Origin: Rhea pennata
Lineage: Eukaryota; Chordata; Aves; Rheiformes; Rheidae
Length of the DNA stretch: 64,000 nt
NCBI RefSeq assembly: GCF_028389875.1
Contig: NC_084675.1
Location: forward strand, 18,686,412-18,750,411
Direction: 5' to 3'
A model generated the notes under the pieces. The model was not told the DNA's origin and ran no database searches. It saw only the letters and a program-made list of their open reading frames with translations. The position numbers and the translations under genes are program-made. Position 1 is the stretch's first letter, and each line of letters opens with the position of its first letter. Shown here in pieces: positions 1-15,000 of the stretch.

Positions 1-1788
1 TGCAGAAGATTTTACAACAGCAGCAACACCTTCCCCGTTGACAGCCTTTCCTAGCAGAGCTTATTTTACTAACCCTCTCATCCAGGTACGTGTAGAGCAA
101 GAACTATAGATGAGTTCTTGCTACTACAGAAAAAGAATTAGCCACGAAGTAACACAGAACACTCCAGAAACAGCTTGCCTTTTTTGAACAGTAACTACAA
201 GCACTTTAGAAAACACACACACACGACTGGATAAGCGTACACTGAAAGTCCCAGCTTCCGTACTACACAGGTTTTCGTACATGGTATCACCAGCATCTCT
301 AAGAGCAGAATTTTCACTAAAGCTGAAAGGAGGAGGAAGGTGCACAAAGTACAAAAGCAGGAGTATGTGCATTGCTCATGTACACTGAAAACCAGCTGTG
401 AACGCAGGCATTCATATGTAAGGATTACTGTAGCAAGGCCTATAACCACAGATCAAATCCAGACAAAATTTGTTATTCACCCTCCTTGGTCCTCATGCAA
501 TGTAACATTTTTACTTTATGACATGCCCTAAAGCTTCCTGTATTTTGATCGTGTGGTCTTTTCTGCAGTACTTAGAATTAACCCAAAGCCTCATTCTACA
601 GTCAGTTACAGTCCATCAAATCTAAGAGGCACCAATAATTCAAATAAATACACTGAGGAGAATCTCAGTTGTTGTTTGCAGCAGTTATGAGACTGCAAAT
701 TCAGCTCAGTTGACATATTCTTCTTAATTCTTTATTTCTTACTCTAGAATTTTGGGGGCAGGATGGCTGAGAATGATGATATTGAAGACCACTTCTTTGA
801 GTCCAACTACAGTACTCTTGTAACATTTTTAATGCAATGAAAAGCAAAAGCACGTCCTATTAAAAAGAACTGCTAACCCACTTTCTTGGTTCTTACTGAT
901 CTGTAGGAAACTGCTAGATTTTTACCAGTCTGTATCATCTATCACAAACACCACTATCCGAGCATATTGACACTCAATATTCTCTTACAGGTGTGAGTGA
1001 ACACAGCGGGAAGTTGCAAACACATCAATTTCTCTGACTAGGTTTTTCAGTTTTAAAACCAATACATGATCCCGGGTAAAACTTCCGTCATTTTCACAGC
1101 AAGAACAATATCTGAAGATCAAACACAATCTGTGGATTTGCTATTTCTCCTCTCACAAACTCTCAAATAACATTTTTCCAGTGGTAATTTTTTTTTTAAA
1201 TTTCATTGGTTGCTAGTCATATACTTTATCACAGCTACCATGCTGCAAGAAAGGTAGACAAAAAGAATTATGACAAAAATGGCACAAACTATTGTAAAAA
1301 ACATTATTTAGAGCCAGATTTCCAAACTGTGCACTATTTACTGTGATTTAGCAAAGTCAATGGAGCTATAATAATTTACCTCCATGGAAAATCTTGCCTA
1401 TCATACAATCGTATCAAAACTTTTTTTTTTTTTTACCTCCCCAATCATGATACAAATATTAAATCTGAGACTTTTTCAAGCTCCTCCAGTGTGCACTACA
1501 TTGCGGAAGGTACTGAACCCTAACAAAGCAAAACAGCCAGCAAAAATCTTGCTGTTGATTTCAGAACATGCAACTGATTTTCATCACATTCCAGCAACCA
1601 ATCTCCTAATCTCCTAAAATATAAAGGCACTTGCAGACAGGACAGCACAAAAGCATCCAGCAACAGCTACCATGATCTACACAAAAGATGCTGTTTAGTA
1701 AAAGATACTTTCTTCCATCATTTTTTTAACGTGCGAGTTTGTGCTTAACCAGATAATCATTTATCTAAGTTTTAATTTCCAATCTCTA

Positions 1789-1815
1789 TGCCATTGACAT
1801 TTTACGTCAATGGCA
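1789..1815. repeat. Perfect 10-bp inverted repeat (hairpin)
   Basis: TGCCATTGAC (1789-1798) is followed after a 7-base loop by its exact reverse complement GTCAATGGCA (1806-1815). The loop junction holds TACGTCA, which resembles a CRE half-site. It may be a protein-binding palindrome or a chance hairpin. Confidence 0.6.
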
Positions 1816-4800
1816 CGAAGAGGAAAATAAAGAGAACAACAACGATGATGAAGATCCAAGAAAATCCTTTTTTTTTTTTAACCTGCCTTAAGTGCGTTTT
1901 GTTCTGTGTGTACTGAACTCTTGCAATGACATAATGACATAATAAGAATTCTTGCAACAGATCGGGCCATCGGTTTGCTTTTTGACAGGATCAAGAAATC
2001 AAGGCCTAAAAAGTACGCTTTATAGTTCCATAGTCCATGCCACACAAATAAAACCTGCTTTTATTGCTCTTTAAGGACATTGCTCCCAGTTCTTAAAAAT
2101 GCAACAGGATTGCTCTGCATGGAAGTGCTGTGCGGCTGGCGGGGACACCCAGCCAGCTGTCCAGCAAGTGCCACTCCAGAGCAGAGGCAAATAACAGATT
2201 CCCTTGGCTTCTGGCTGCACAGCTCAGTGCTGCAGAGAGTGCCTGTTTCCTCCAAAATCTAGGGAGAGGGCGATGGAGGAAAAAGAGGAAAAGTTAAAAA
2301 AAAAAGAGCTCATACTTTGTTTTAATTTGAATTCATCTTACTTGTTAAATCAATGCCATCAGTTTTCACGGCCTGACTAAGAATTAAGAATGATGGATTG
2401 ACAATACTATAAAACACAGCCTCTGCCCATCAGGTCTACTCTGCCTCATTTTACTGTGTGTCTTCAGAGGCCTTGATCAAAAGAAGGGGAAGAAAAGGAA
2501 AAATGGAGCTATTCATTCCTGAAGAAAACAATCACTTAACTAATGGGGAGGAAGAAAATAAAAAGCAGTATATTTTCAAAATATTTCTTGCAACTATAAA
2601 ATACATCTTTGCCAACATTTTAACTGACAGTGTGTTCAAGAGTTAGTACGTTTTCCTGAGGCACGTTATAATAACGCTTCCTTGTGTTCTCTATTTGAAC
2701 CAACGAAAATAGTAAATCTGCAAAATAGGAAAGGATAGAAAATAATTATAGATAATAAGAAAATAATGAGTAAAAATTTCAGCAGCAAATAGTACCTAAG
2801 GCTTTTGCATGCATGCACTGTGCAGACTCGACCCTACTAAATCCTTAGTTCCGCCCTGCAGAGGCAAGGAATTAAAGGTGAAGACAAACACCCAGCAAAC
2901 AGCTGTGCTGGGGGAAAGGCCTTATCCGCAGGTGTTCATCACCAGCACAGTTGCAGAGGTTACTGCCCTTCAGAGCAGCTCCCAGCTGTTCACTTTAAAT
3001 GGTCCCAAAACCACTCCAGCCAAAACAAACCAGATTAGCACAGACCTGCCTTTTTAAACTATTTTTTTTTTAAAAAAATCTAGATAGATGAAAGTTGGCC
3101 TTGCCTCCCCTGCCCTTCCCCCTCCAATCCACTCATCCTCTCCTTCATCCCAGCAACAGCGCTTAATTGACCCCTTTAGGCATCAGAGGATGCTAAACAG
3201 AGACAAATAATGACTTTTTATTGAACAGGGCAAAACCTGTGGGAACGGGGAAAGCAGGAGGGCCCTCTTCAACTGCAGCCTTGGTGTGTTCTGGATTAAA
3301 ATAACCAGGAAGCCATGGCTTCACAGCTTCAGTAGGTATATTAAAGAGAGGATAAAGGCTAATTTATTTCACTTGATGAGAATTAAAACATTTCCTCTCC
3401 AAGGGATAAAACATAGAAGAAATAACCCAGAAAAAAGTAAACTGAGTACATGGCAAGACAGTTCAAAATCATCCCAGGTCTTCCTCTCCTTCAGAATCAA
3501 GACCTCCTATCCTTTTTCTGACAAGAAAAATCTTCTGCTGTGCAACCACTTAGGAAGACTGTTCAGATTGTTTTATTTTACATTTTCCAAGCCTGAAACA
3601 CTGGAATGAATAATTACAAGACTGCTCACCCTGGCTATTAGTTTTAGAGTTCTCTAGGGCAAGTTGTTTAATTCTTGTCTCCAAGGTCAAAAACTGTATT
3701 TCCTTCTCCAGAAACAGTTCAGAGAATGGTATGGATTTGATCAAGAAATAACAAAAGAACCCTTTATTGTGGGCAGATGCGAGGAATTTCTTTTCCCTCA
3801 CCTCTTTTTTCCAGAGTGTGAAGAAGACAAATCACTAAAGTTAAGACATATAAAAAAAAATAACAGCAGCATCAATTTTGAGGGAATGTATACTTCAGCA
3901 GACAGCACATCAGTCAGCTTGGTTTACAGAAACTAAGAAATGATGTTTTAACTTTTACTATTGCTACTGCCAGTGTAGAAAAGATGTATCTTCCCAACTT
4001 GGCAGAAAAACAGATAATACTGTCATGTTCAAAATTATACTTATTGCTTATGTATATGATCACTACAACATTTGTCCTACATTTAACGTTATGTCTGTAT
4101 TTCAGTATTTGCTTGCTTAAGAAAAAAAAAGTGTGTGTGTGCGCGTAAGAACATTCTTTAATGCATAGAAGCACAGTGTCTTATGAGTGAAACAAAAAAC
4201 AGAAAGGTAGAACTGCCGCATATTTTAGAGAAGCTAATTCAAAAGCACTATAATAGTACCCTAAAAGCTAATTACACCCTAGCTATGGCAACTGCACTTC
4301 TGCAACACAATGGCAACAAGCTCAGACCAAAACCTTTGAGCTCTTCAATTTCCTCCTGCCCACTGCCTGGATAACAATCTCACCAAGTGGCACTGCTCTT
4401 TGTTCCCAAAACTAACAAACATTTTAATGCAATCTGGGGAAATCTTAAACTGAAGAATTTAACCCATTCCCTAAGACTGCTCTGTGCAGAACACTCCAAG
4501 ACTATTTTCTTACAAAAGTTAAGCCAGAGCAATCATCTTTGTAACAGCACAGAGTGGTGAAAACGTTGTTGTAGCTAGCAGAAACAAGAAAGAAAGGCAC
4601 TTCCTTCCACACTAAGATGTTACATGGGGGTCAGCCCTCCATATAGCCCATCACTGTCAGCCCCTCACGTAACTATGGCAATTTAGGCTAGCAAATAAGC
4701 TACTGGATGAGGTCTATCACGCAGTGTGGTCTGCATATGCTGTAAAATAGTCCTTTCCCTCTGTACCTGGCATCCAAACTCTTCTCATTGCAGCAGGAAC

Positions 4801-7800
4801 ACTAATCCTTTCCTCTGGGACTACATACCCAGAATTTGCTTAACTCTGTGTGTCCTGACTTGTAACATCCCATTCCAGAGAAGGCGTTTTACAGCCTACA
4901 TTATTCCCCTCCCACACTTCGAAAGTTGGCTAGCTAATAAAATCCAGTAGGTGCCAAAACATTATCATTAAGCCAGGAGTATATTATTTAGCCAGTCTAA
5001 CAATACTTGAAAGAACATTTACAAGTAGCAACACAGAGGGATCAATAATATGCAGAGGACAAGAGGAGAACAGATCCCCAAGGGTCTACTTGAGCTAACT
5101 GTCAATCAATGAACACCCTATATAATATGTATCCCTGCCAGCCAAGGCGCTTCACAAACACAGTGCTTTGGAATAACAAACCGCTTGGTTGGAATTAACC
5201 TCTTTTGATGGAATTAACCCCTTTTAAATAACTGCCATGCCCCGCCAAAAAACTTACTGCCTCATGTATTATTGATCCTGTTCTATTTGCTTAAAAAGAA
5301 CTTTAATAAATTACTGCTGTTTCAAATGCCTCCTTATTCCTCTGCCTCATCTACTTTATTGAAAGCTCTTCAGGGCAGATTTCTTTTTTAAGGCTGCAAT
5401 GAAAGTACCAAACAAAATATGGCTTTGAGCACTACTTTAATGTCAAAACAATAAAGGACTACTTCATTCTAACACTGCTTGCTTGGTGCTATCTAAAATT
5501 TCTCCTCCTCTGTTTCCTTGCTATAAGAATATAAACTTTTAACTGCCTTCATCACTGAAACCTGTATTTGATGAAAGAAGGATCCCTAAAATTTCCTCAA
5601 GATGCTGCTCCTTCCTACACCTCTGCCACTTTCTGTTGCTGACTCTCTCCCTTGCTTTGCTGACTCCTCTTCACTTCCGAGTGCATGTGTGCGCACATCC
5701 TCCTTTGCTCTGGACTTCCTCAGTGCCACTGGCTTTTACATCAGAGCAAGTACAGTGTCCATGATCAATACACAAAAGCAAGAGAGGAAATACAAAAGAC
5801 AAGCTAATTTAGACTGGCTGTGGAAAGATGTCAGTTCAGTGGCTCAAATCAGTATCAGTTGGCCTTCACCACCGGGCCCTGCCAGCAATGACAGCTGTGC
5901 TGCAGGTCTGCAGAACAAATCAGTCCCTTCGCCCACTGCAGGAAAACCCTCTCTGGCCTCCAACTGCCAGATGGAAGTAACGGCCAAAGGGTCAGATCTT
6001 CCTTCGTTACCAACATGCAGTTATCGATCTGTGTCACCCCAAAGCAGCACAGCTCTAGCTCAAACTCAGGTCTAGCTACCACCAGCTGTTTCAGCTTCTG
6101 GGTCAAACAAAATATCGAAACCTCATAAATGAGATCACAGTGAGAGTCCATCTTCACACAACATTCCCTTTTGCTTTACTCCTCCACTGTTTCTTACGTT
6201 TGTCAACAGATAACTGCACAAGAGCCCTAAAGCCATACCTGTGAGGGTCAGAGCAAGCTGAGAGGAGAGAACATATGGAGTGATATGGTGGCAAGGCACT
6301 TCATTCTTTGAGGCCTCTTGGACCCTTATCATCACTGGGACCTGGCAACATCATCCCTTCTCGTATCTTGGCTGATCCTGGCCTTATATTTTAACACCAA
6401 AACACTAAAATCCTGCACAACTATCCCAATGAACAGGCAATTATGGAGAACAGCAGGGAGGAGGGAGCCAGGGCTGCAGGTACAAAGAAAACCACTCTAC
6501 CTCCTCATTCTGATCCAGTTTTCCTGCTTCTCATCTTTTATGGGCTAGATTTTTTGGTTGATGTGAACCAACCAATAGAGACTTCCCCCCATTTACAGAA
6601 GGGTGGCATCGCATGCTTTGCAAAAACCTGTATTAGTAGAAGGAATTTACATTCTCCAGCATGATGCCAGGCACTCATCCATCTCCTCCACTGCAGCCAT
6701 CTCCTCAGACATGCTGACAGAACTGTGTGGGCATGTGTAAACACTCCCCCAAATGTTTCAGCCAAATCTGACAGGCCAGGTGAAACAACTGCAGAAGAGT
6801 TCTCTGATTTGACAGAAATAGGTTGCAGAGCAGCTGAAAGATGGCCATCTGTCCACAGCCTACCAGGGAGCACAGACAGGCATGTTTTTCCAGACTCAGC
6901 CGAAAATCATACGCCATCTCCACCTTCTCATCACTACCACCAGGTTAGTACCCTCCAGCAAAGGTGTATTAACACCATTAGCTGGAATTGCTTAGGAGCG
7001 TTCACATAGTTCTCTCTGTTGTAATACAGAAACCTCTGGCAGAAGCAAGTTTCTGGGGGCAGCACTGTCTCCCACCAGCTTAGCTGTTTGCAAAAATGAG
7101 CCTCAGTCTGAGGCCTAAGAGCCCTTGAAGTATGTGAGAGGATATAAAACTGGAAGCAGCCATAACATGAAGGAGTGCTATAAAGTTGCTCTTGCATGCT
7201 AGACCAGCCTGTGAGACAGCACACCAGGCAACACAAAGTACAGGCTGAGGTAAGAAACAACCCTCCCGGCCATTCACCTCACCTCAATAAATCCGTCCAG
7301 GTGAAAGTATCCTATTCGATTTAGAGTATTTCACACGCACTTTATACAGGCACACACAGCTGGACTTGTCCCACACCTCTAGAAAACAGATAAACACAGG
7401 CCTTTAACTGCAACTAGAGCAAGTGCTGTTGGTGGCATGACTCAGTCCCATCCTCTGCCATTTCTTGAACTGCCTAGTCACAAAGGCAGCCCCTGCGTGT
7501 CCCCAAAGCTGCCTGGAAGCACAGGAGTCAGCATGGTTATTATTCTGACTGGACAAGTTATAATGAGAAAAGGTATCTTCAAAACAGTGTCAGAAAGGGA
7601 TATGTGCTAGCCACCGATGATAAGAAAGAAAAAAAAAACACACAAAAACACTGAAGAATCATACACGCTTTCCAGGCATGTACTATCCAGTGTCTCTAAG
7701 AGGCAACAACTGCTGCTGCAGCAGTAAATGCTGAGACGCCTCTGCTGTCTTTTCAGATATTGTCTTAATAAATTCTTGCTTTATTTTCACTCAGAATCCA

Positions 7801-10781
7801 GTCTTTTTACTGCACCAGTAATTTTATGCCTTCTAGAATGCAATACTATAGGAAACACTCAACACTGTAATGAGCTCAAGCCCTATTCTGGAGAACCGGT
7901 GATGACATGACATTGTCAGCACCAGTTTTAATATCCATTCAGCTTGGATGCTAAACAATCAGGGCTCTTCCCTACAGACGCATGCACTAAAAGATATTCA
8001 AAGAAAAAGTAAGCCGTATTTCAGAAAAACCTATGCAAACAGAAAATCAGGTACACTGTATCAGGCAGCCTTCTATATAATTTGAAAGAGATCAGAAAAT
8101 ACTGGCGTGTCCCATTCTCACTTTCTCCCGTCCCATGGACGCTCCACACAGGCAAGCCCTTAGCTTCCAGTCCTGTTGTCTTCAACAAGAATTCACAAGA
8201 AATTCTCATGACAAATGGAGAGGTTTGCAGCTGGTTTTGGTGGTAAACTTCCTCACTGAACATCTACATACAACTAGCCATACACACAAATTAGCTCCTC
8301 AGTGTCATGCACAACAACCCTTCCCTAACAGGGTGCAATCTAGAAGCCACATGGCAGAATGGCAGTGAAGCATGAGGTGGAATAGCAGATATGAACCCTG
8401 CCAGAATTCAGTAACGTAGAGTGGAATCATTTACCTCAGCAGTGTTTAGACACATCCTAGTTAAATTCATACATTTAAATGCACAAGTCTCTCTGCTTTC
8501 TTCTTTTTAAGACTAGCAAATGAGGTTACTGTGGACAGCTCAGGTATCTTACGTCTGCAGATGAAGTGGATGCTTCTGTGGGGTTTGCACTACCAATTAA
8601 CTTTCCCAAGTAATGAGGTATAATCCCCCCTGAGGAAACCTGCTTCATATGTGATATATTCCCAGCAGAAATGCAGAAATCTAACAGCCTAAATTCAGAT
8701 TCATGAGATTTATTCTTTAAAGTACTCTCCGAAAAGCTACAAGAAAAAAGAATTTAACAGTGAGAGCCCCTTCTACAATACCATATAATCAGTGTAGAGG
8801 ATTTTAATACTAAGAAAGGTAACATTATTTTATGATCTGTGCCTATATCTCCACGTATATTAAAACCGTTCAGCCAAACTCTGTAGAAAACAATGAAGAT
8901 AAATGACTGCTGAGAATTAATTTAGGGCTGCTACTATAAGATGTCTCAAGTTCTCATATATTAAAGGTAGTGAAATTTATGATTTAGCCTGGCTTTTATT
9001 CACTGCCACTGTAATAAAAACCAACAATTTGGTGGTAATATAGGTGGTTCCCATCAACATGGATAGTGCCATTCAATGGACCAGTATCCGCTTTCACACG
9101 AGCTCAAGTAAATCAGAAGTTAACAACTTAAACATGAATTATACAAGTTTAAGAATGAAGAAATCAGACCTAAACATTGATTTTGCATGCTGTTCACTAA
9201 TGAAGCCTGCTCTGTTATTGTTTACACTCCAGCTGAATGCTGTGACAATCACTCGGATACAATAAACAGCTCTTTCAGGCAACTAACTACAAAAGAGGAG
9301 GAAAAAAAAGTAGAGAGGTGTAAAAGGCTTTGATGACAACACATCAGCTTCATAAGTCCTAGAGTAATACAACTGAACATTCAGCAGACCAAAAGCAACA
9401 CAGGAACACATGGATGACTTCACTGGCCATTAAGTCTGCTGTGCCCTCATCTGACAGCATGATGCAAAATTAAAATCAAGGAAATCTGTCAACAAGCATT
9501 TCCTCCACTCAGAAGAATCATCAAGTGTTGTGGCTTTTACTCCATGCCCATGCCCATTTGGGTCAGAGATAACACAGATGGTGAGAACACCAAATAAACT
9601 GTTGTTATATTTTCTCAGTTCCAAATCAGTAAAAATTGAGGCACAGGCATAGTCTCATCAGCTTTGTTTTATGTCAGGTACTGGAACTGGAATGACAGTG
9701 TGCACCATCACACTCCAGGGTGCGAAGGAAAAGAAGCAGTTCAATCTCGTTTCCTCCTGCACCCAGATCTTCCAGACTTGCCTAAAACAGAGCAGAGCTA
9801 ACCAGGCAAATCTAAGTAGCCCTAAAAAGGAGTGAAAGATGTGCCTTTCTTTGGCTGTGGAAAGAAATGGTCCTTGCTAATGGGAATTGCATGGAGAATG
9901 TAGAATAGATTAGATGAATAATTTTTGTTCGAAAGTAGGATTAAGAAGTAAATGATGAAGACGTAATTTATGACACAGAACGACACAATTCCATACAATT
10001 TAAACAGTGGTTTCTCAGTCTGCCCCCATACTTTCATACTCCCACTTTTTCCCTTCCCTTAAATGTTAAACAAGCTGGGAAAAAAGGTCTAGAGCACAAA
10101 CTTCACATATCTCCAGCTTAGATGGATATGTACACAGTTTTTCATGTATTTTTGGAAAAAAAAAACAAAAACAGAGTTCTGTAACATACAGGAAAAAAAA
10201 AGCTATCAAGAAATTACTATAAGGCACATTTTACTCCTCTAACCAATAAGGATTTTCATACCATACATGAGGCAACATATGGTTTTTCTTAGCTGGAATC
10301 AGCTCAAACAAATACAGAGTTTTCAATACAAAAAAAAAGAGTACCTCATACACGTCTTTGCTGGCTTCACAGTTTGCTCCATCAGTGAATTCAATCACTT
10401 TTCCACAATTCATCTGTGTTACAATGTTATTTTTAGAACTTCTGATCTTAATTGTATGAACAACAGGTTCCTAGTTCTTGATTCTAGTTCCATCCTTAAA
10501 ATCTACTCTTCATCAAGTGTCTAAGAAGGCAGCAAGTGTTTCTATAAACTGCAAGTGCAAGAACATCTCATAAAATGGGTTGCAAACAGAGAATTGAGGA
10601 GACAGACTTAAAATACAACTGAGAAAGCAGTAACATGGATTATAGCGGAGATTTGTTTTAAAACATCAGGATTTAAAACCAGTCTCCTTCTAGCAAAAAA
10701 TCTTTATTTTTTCAGAGCCCCCTATTGAGTAGTGCAACAGGGAAAACTCTCTGTAATTCTAACTTTCTGCCTTTTGAGGCC

Positions 10782-10808
10782 TTTTTTTTTTTTTTTTTTT
10801 TTTTTTTT
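10782..10808. repeat. Poly(T) tract, about 27 nt
   Basis: Uninterrupted T run in otherwise non-coding DNA. No target-site duplication or retroposon body was recognised beside it. Confidence 0.9.
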
Positions 10809-11440
10809 GATTAACTCAAATTTCACAGGTTTTCCGGGAAAAAAAATCTAAAAACAGGGAAGAGAAGAGAGAAACTAAAATAATGCTGGTAAAGTAACTC
10901 AAAGCACTCCACACATGGCTTATAATCCCCACTTTAAAGATATGGGAAGATGCAAAAAAGGGGGGTCAGTCTGCCTAAATTTGCACGTGAAGTCAGCAGG
11001 AGGGTCAGGAACACAGCCCTATTCCTACCTCCTAGTCTAAGTACCAAACCACAGTTCTAAGAAATTAAAATAATAATAATAAAGAATAAACATTCACAAC
11101 CAGCATGGTCCTATTGTGGAGAAAGCAGAAGAAAACAGTTTAATTGAGGTAAATTCTTGTTTCTAGATTATTGCCTGTCTCACCTATACCCTAGTGACCA
11201 CCCTGTCTACACCCATAATTAGGGCAAGCCTCTCTGTAACTGCATGAGGTCATGTTTTTCTTTCAAGCAGCACCACACTTCCATAGATTCCTTCAAAAAA
11301 TCAGTTTATTTCCAGAGTATCCTTCTGCTATTTCATCATTTTCAGTATCACTCGTACTACAGCAGCAAAAAAAGAGGGAAAAAAATCTGCATTTAGGGTT
11401 TCAGAAACAAAGATATTTATGTATTAGGGGAAAAAGAAAA

Positions 11441-11464
11441 GGAGGGGGGAGAGAGAGAGAGAGA
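11441..11464. repeat. GA-rich microsatellite
   Basis: A purine run whose right half is a (GA)n tract of about eight units. Confidence 0.8.
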
Positions 11465-11849
11465 AGCTGATCATCCTGGAACTGCCTATTTTCTGTATCC
11501 TTTGAGGATTAGATCCAAGCTTATAATTTCAGTGAGCAATTATCTAAATAGAAATGCTCTAATTGCACTAGGATTGTGTTTTCTCTGGAGCATTACTTCC
11601 TTCAAGTATCCTGCTGTTTATTTATATTCAGCTAAATAAAAGGTAGGCTGAGCTACCCAGCGATTTACGCTGCAGTAGGGATGTCACCACTGGTGCACGG
11701 GAGACTGCTGGTGTAGAACAGAAAACCCTCTAGGCTGTTCTAACTTACTAGAACTAAGCCCATTGCAGTCTCTGTTGTATAAACTCACAGCTTAATAGAG
11801 AAAACAAAGCAATTCTTCCTGGGTGACTGTCAATGAGCTGCTTTCTTGC

Positions 11850-12015
11850 CTCCGGAATCGCTGCCAGCTCCGGGGGAAGCAGGGAGCAATCAGGCAGCAC
11901 GCGTGAGCACCCAAGGAAAGCAGCCTGCCCGGCCTGGCCCCCCCAGCCAGGGAAGAGCCGGGGGGCAGGTGAGAGACCGTCCCCGAGGCACGGCACAGCA
12001 ACACGCACTGTTGCT
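11850..12015. promoter_or_regulatory. Small GC-rich patch, possible cryptic promoter or enhancer
   Basis: A GC-rich island of roughly 160 bases with several CpGs inside an AT-rich region. On the plus strand it contains a strong splice-donor match, GGGGGCAG|GTGAGA, with the exon side ending at 11968. Overlapping open frames on both strands are expected from the composition and are not taken as genes. Function is unknown. Confidence 0.25.
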
Positions 12016-15000
12016 TCGGTGTCGGTAGCGCTGTACACTGGTCATCACAACACGCCTTGACTGACTGTAGCACTATCAGTACTACAGATACACTGGGAAA
12101 GAGAACAGCACTAAGTCAAGACACCAGAGATTCACTTATTAAAGTTTAGTACCTAATAAGAGCAGAAAGGTTGCAAGGGCTGGCCCCTAGGCACCTTATG
12201 CACCTCTGCGTGAGGAAAGTTCTGTTATTATCTATGTCACATTATAGTATAAATACTGTCTGTCTTAAAGTTTTATAAGCCTGCATAAGATGTGCACACG
12301 TGCTAAGAGGAAGCCAAAAAAATCTACCCCGCAAACTGTGCTAACTGTCTAAAAAGGGTCCCTGCTCCTCCTTGTCTAGAAATGCAACAAAATGTCAAGA
12401 CAAAAAGCAGCAAGAGGAAACTCCAAGACCACTGTGGTCTCCTTGAAAAATGAAATGGCACAGATTGGTCCAGAAAGTCTTACTGGCAATGTCATTACAT
12501 GGCACATAATTCTTGAAAAAACAGCAAAGTTTTCCTACTGCACATTCTAATATCAAAAGCTAATTAATATCTTAATTTGCCTTTATTTATTTATGTTTAT
12601 ATACAATAATAGAGAGGCAGAAGAAGGCAAAAGGCCAAAACTGAGATTAGAAAAAGGCAGAATTCAGGAAAATGCACAAAAATTAAGCAGTTGCAAGGGT
12701 TCTCAGATGACACCTACATATCAAGTCATGAATAATCCCCTAGAAACATCACTGTTTTTTCCAAATTTCAAGACAGAGTAACTGCTTTACATTAAAAGCA
12801 AAGAAACAATGAAGAGCATGTTCCTCCTCTTAATGAGTTGTAATTAACTGAGAACTTGACAGAAGTAAGTGAAGATCTTTATCTGCTTTAATTTTATCTC
12901 TACTTAGAATAAATTGCATAATTCTGTGTAAATATTTTCAAACAGGATAGCTGCTTTAAGAATCATGTTTGCATATAAGCCTAAATTTCATCTTTCTTAC
13001 TTTTACTATGCAAAATATGCACAGCGCACCTGTTGACAGGCACCTGTGACACAGGTCCTTAGGGAAAAAAACCCAAAATACACTAGCTAGCACTAACACC
13101 ACAACAGCCAACAAATTCTAATCCCTGACAGGGACTGAAAAACATGTATTTAAAAACTGTGCTTACTTAAAGCTGATTTTCTATGCCACTTTGATCATTA
13201 ACAGTGGAGAAACAGTATCTACTTACCTGTCCTTTAACAATGAGCAAGATGACTAGGAGGAAAATAAACATGATTATTTTGTCCAAAGTTGTCACTCAAA
13301 TTGATGGAGCAACCAGATTTTTCCACAGCAAAATTAAAGCAGAGGTACACCTGCTAATTTTATTGCTTTTCTTTACTTACTTGACTAAATTGAGAAGACC
13401 ATTTAAGCCAGGGACATCCAGCAGCAGAACAGACAAGCACTGCTTACACATATGCAAAACGGAGTGAGCAGCAAGGGTCAGTGAAACCAGACCAGACTCA
13501 GAATTCATCTTGAGAGAAAAATCCTACTTAACCACCTGATAGTTTTTCTGGAGCAGTGCTTCACTTCAATCATTTAAGAATTATTACTGTTTCACAATAT
13601 TACACAAGTTTCACACATAAAGGCGCTAAGTTCAGTGCATTTTAATGATTACGCATTTGAGACAAGGGGAACAAATAGATATTTTCTGCCTTTTCCTTCA
13701 CGTTTACTTCCCTAGAGCTGTGAGCTCGAGGACTCAAAAATCTCCATGCAGAAGCAGAAAGTCATGGTAAGAATCCATTCTTTTTCCTCAAGACTCTCTA
13801 TCAGGATTGAGGCTTTAGAGATAGGATGAAGGACATGGGAACTCCATGCAGATGTTGGTAGCCAGCACCTAGCCTTCTGCAGTTCCCCACCCCACATCAC
13901 CTACTTTGGGGAGAACAGCACCCAGGCCAAGAATCCAGCGTTCCCAACATCACTGAGAGATTTAGGGTCTATCTTCTGCAAGCCATGCCTGTTCAGCATC
14001 ATTTTCCTCTAGCTCGGATTCACACCTCTCTGAAGAAAACTAGCTCCTATACGTGCTTGGAGGTCTACACATGTCTTTCTTCATGTGCGGCTGATGTCTT
14101 ACCATTTATATACACATATCATGATGTTTAGTGGTGGAAAGAAAGGCTTTCTGAAACATGTAAACTCATACCTTGTTCTGTCTTCCAGAAAATGATTTTT
14201 TACCAGCTAGCTTGTAAAATGCTATTGCACAATGACTACTGCAAATTACAACAATTATTCAGGTTTTCAGAACCCAAGTCTATACAGGAAACCAAATTTA
14301 AAATTGAAAATCTGGAAGATATACAATAAAGCAGTACCTCAAATTCTAAATGCAGTTGGTAGCAAAACATAAAAGTTCTAGCAATCTTTTTCATGAATCA
14401 TTCTCAGCATATAGCACAGGTAATGGATCACTATAACATAATCTGAAGACAAAAAGTAGGTATTTTAAGTCAGTAAGAGCTGTTATGTCTAAATTTTAAA
14501 TTCAAATCACTCTTTTTTTCTCCTCACATCACACAATTGCAGATACACAGATTTATAATTTTATTGCGTAACTTTTTCTTCCAGAAATACAAAATCTTAT
14601 TTTAAAATTATTTATCCTTCTTAAAGCATTTTTACCTACTCCTAGTATGCAATTCTCCTGCTATATTCCAAGCAATTTGTATTTGATCCTTAAGGCATCA
14701 GTATTTTTTATGTATTCCCTACTAAATTCAATTATGTTGCTATCACAGCATGTCTTTCTTCAGTAGATTCATTCAGTAAGCTACATTTTGTTTTAGGACA
14801 GCCAGGACTGTAAGGCTGCTTTATCTATCAACTATATCTGTGAATTTATTGTGTTCTGGGATCATCTTACAGATGGCTACAAAGCTGTTCGTTAACATAC
14901 TATTGAAATGACTGGAACAACAGCAACCTATCACAGACATAATACTGCCAAGTTATCCAATGGCAAGAAAATCATTAGGACAGACAGTCAGACATCTTTC

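Noticed and set aside
5602-6075. 157-codon plus-strand open frame, overlapped by a 100-codon minus-strand frame
   Set aside because: Serine-rich, low-information sequence with no recognisable domain and no supporting splice or promoter signals. Long frames like this occur by chance in 64 kb.
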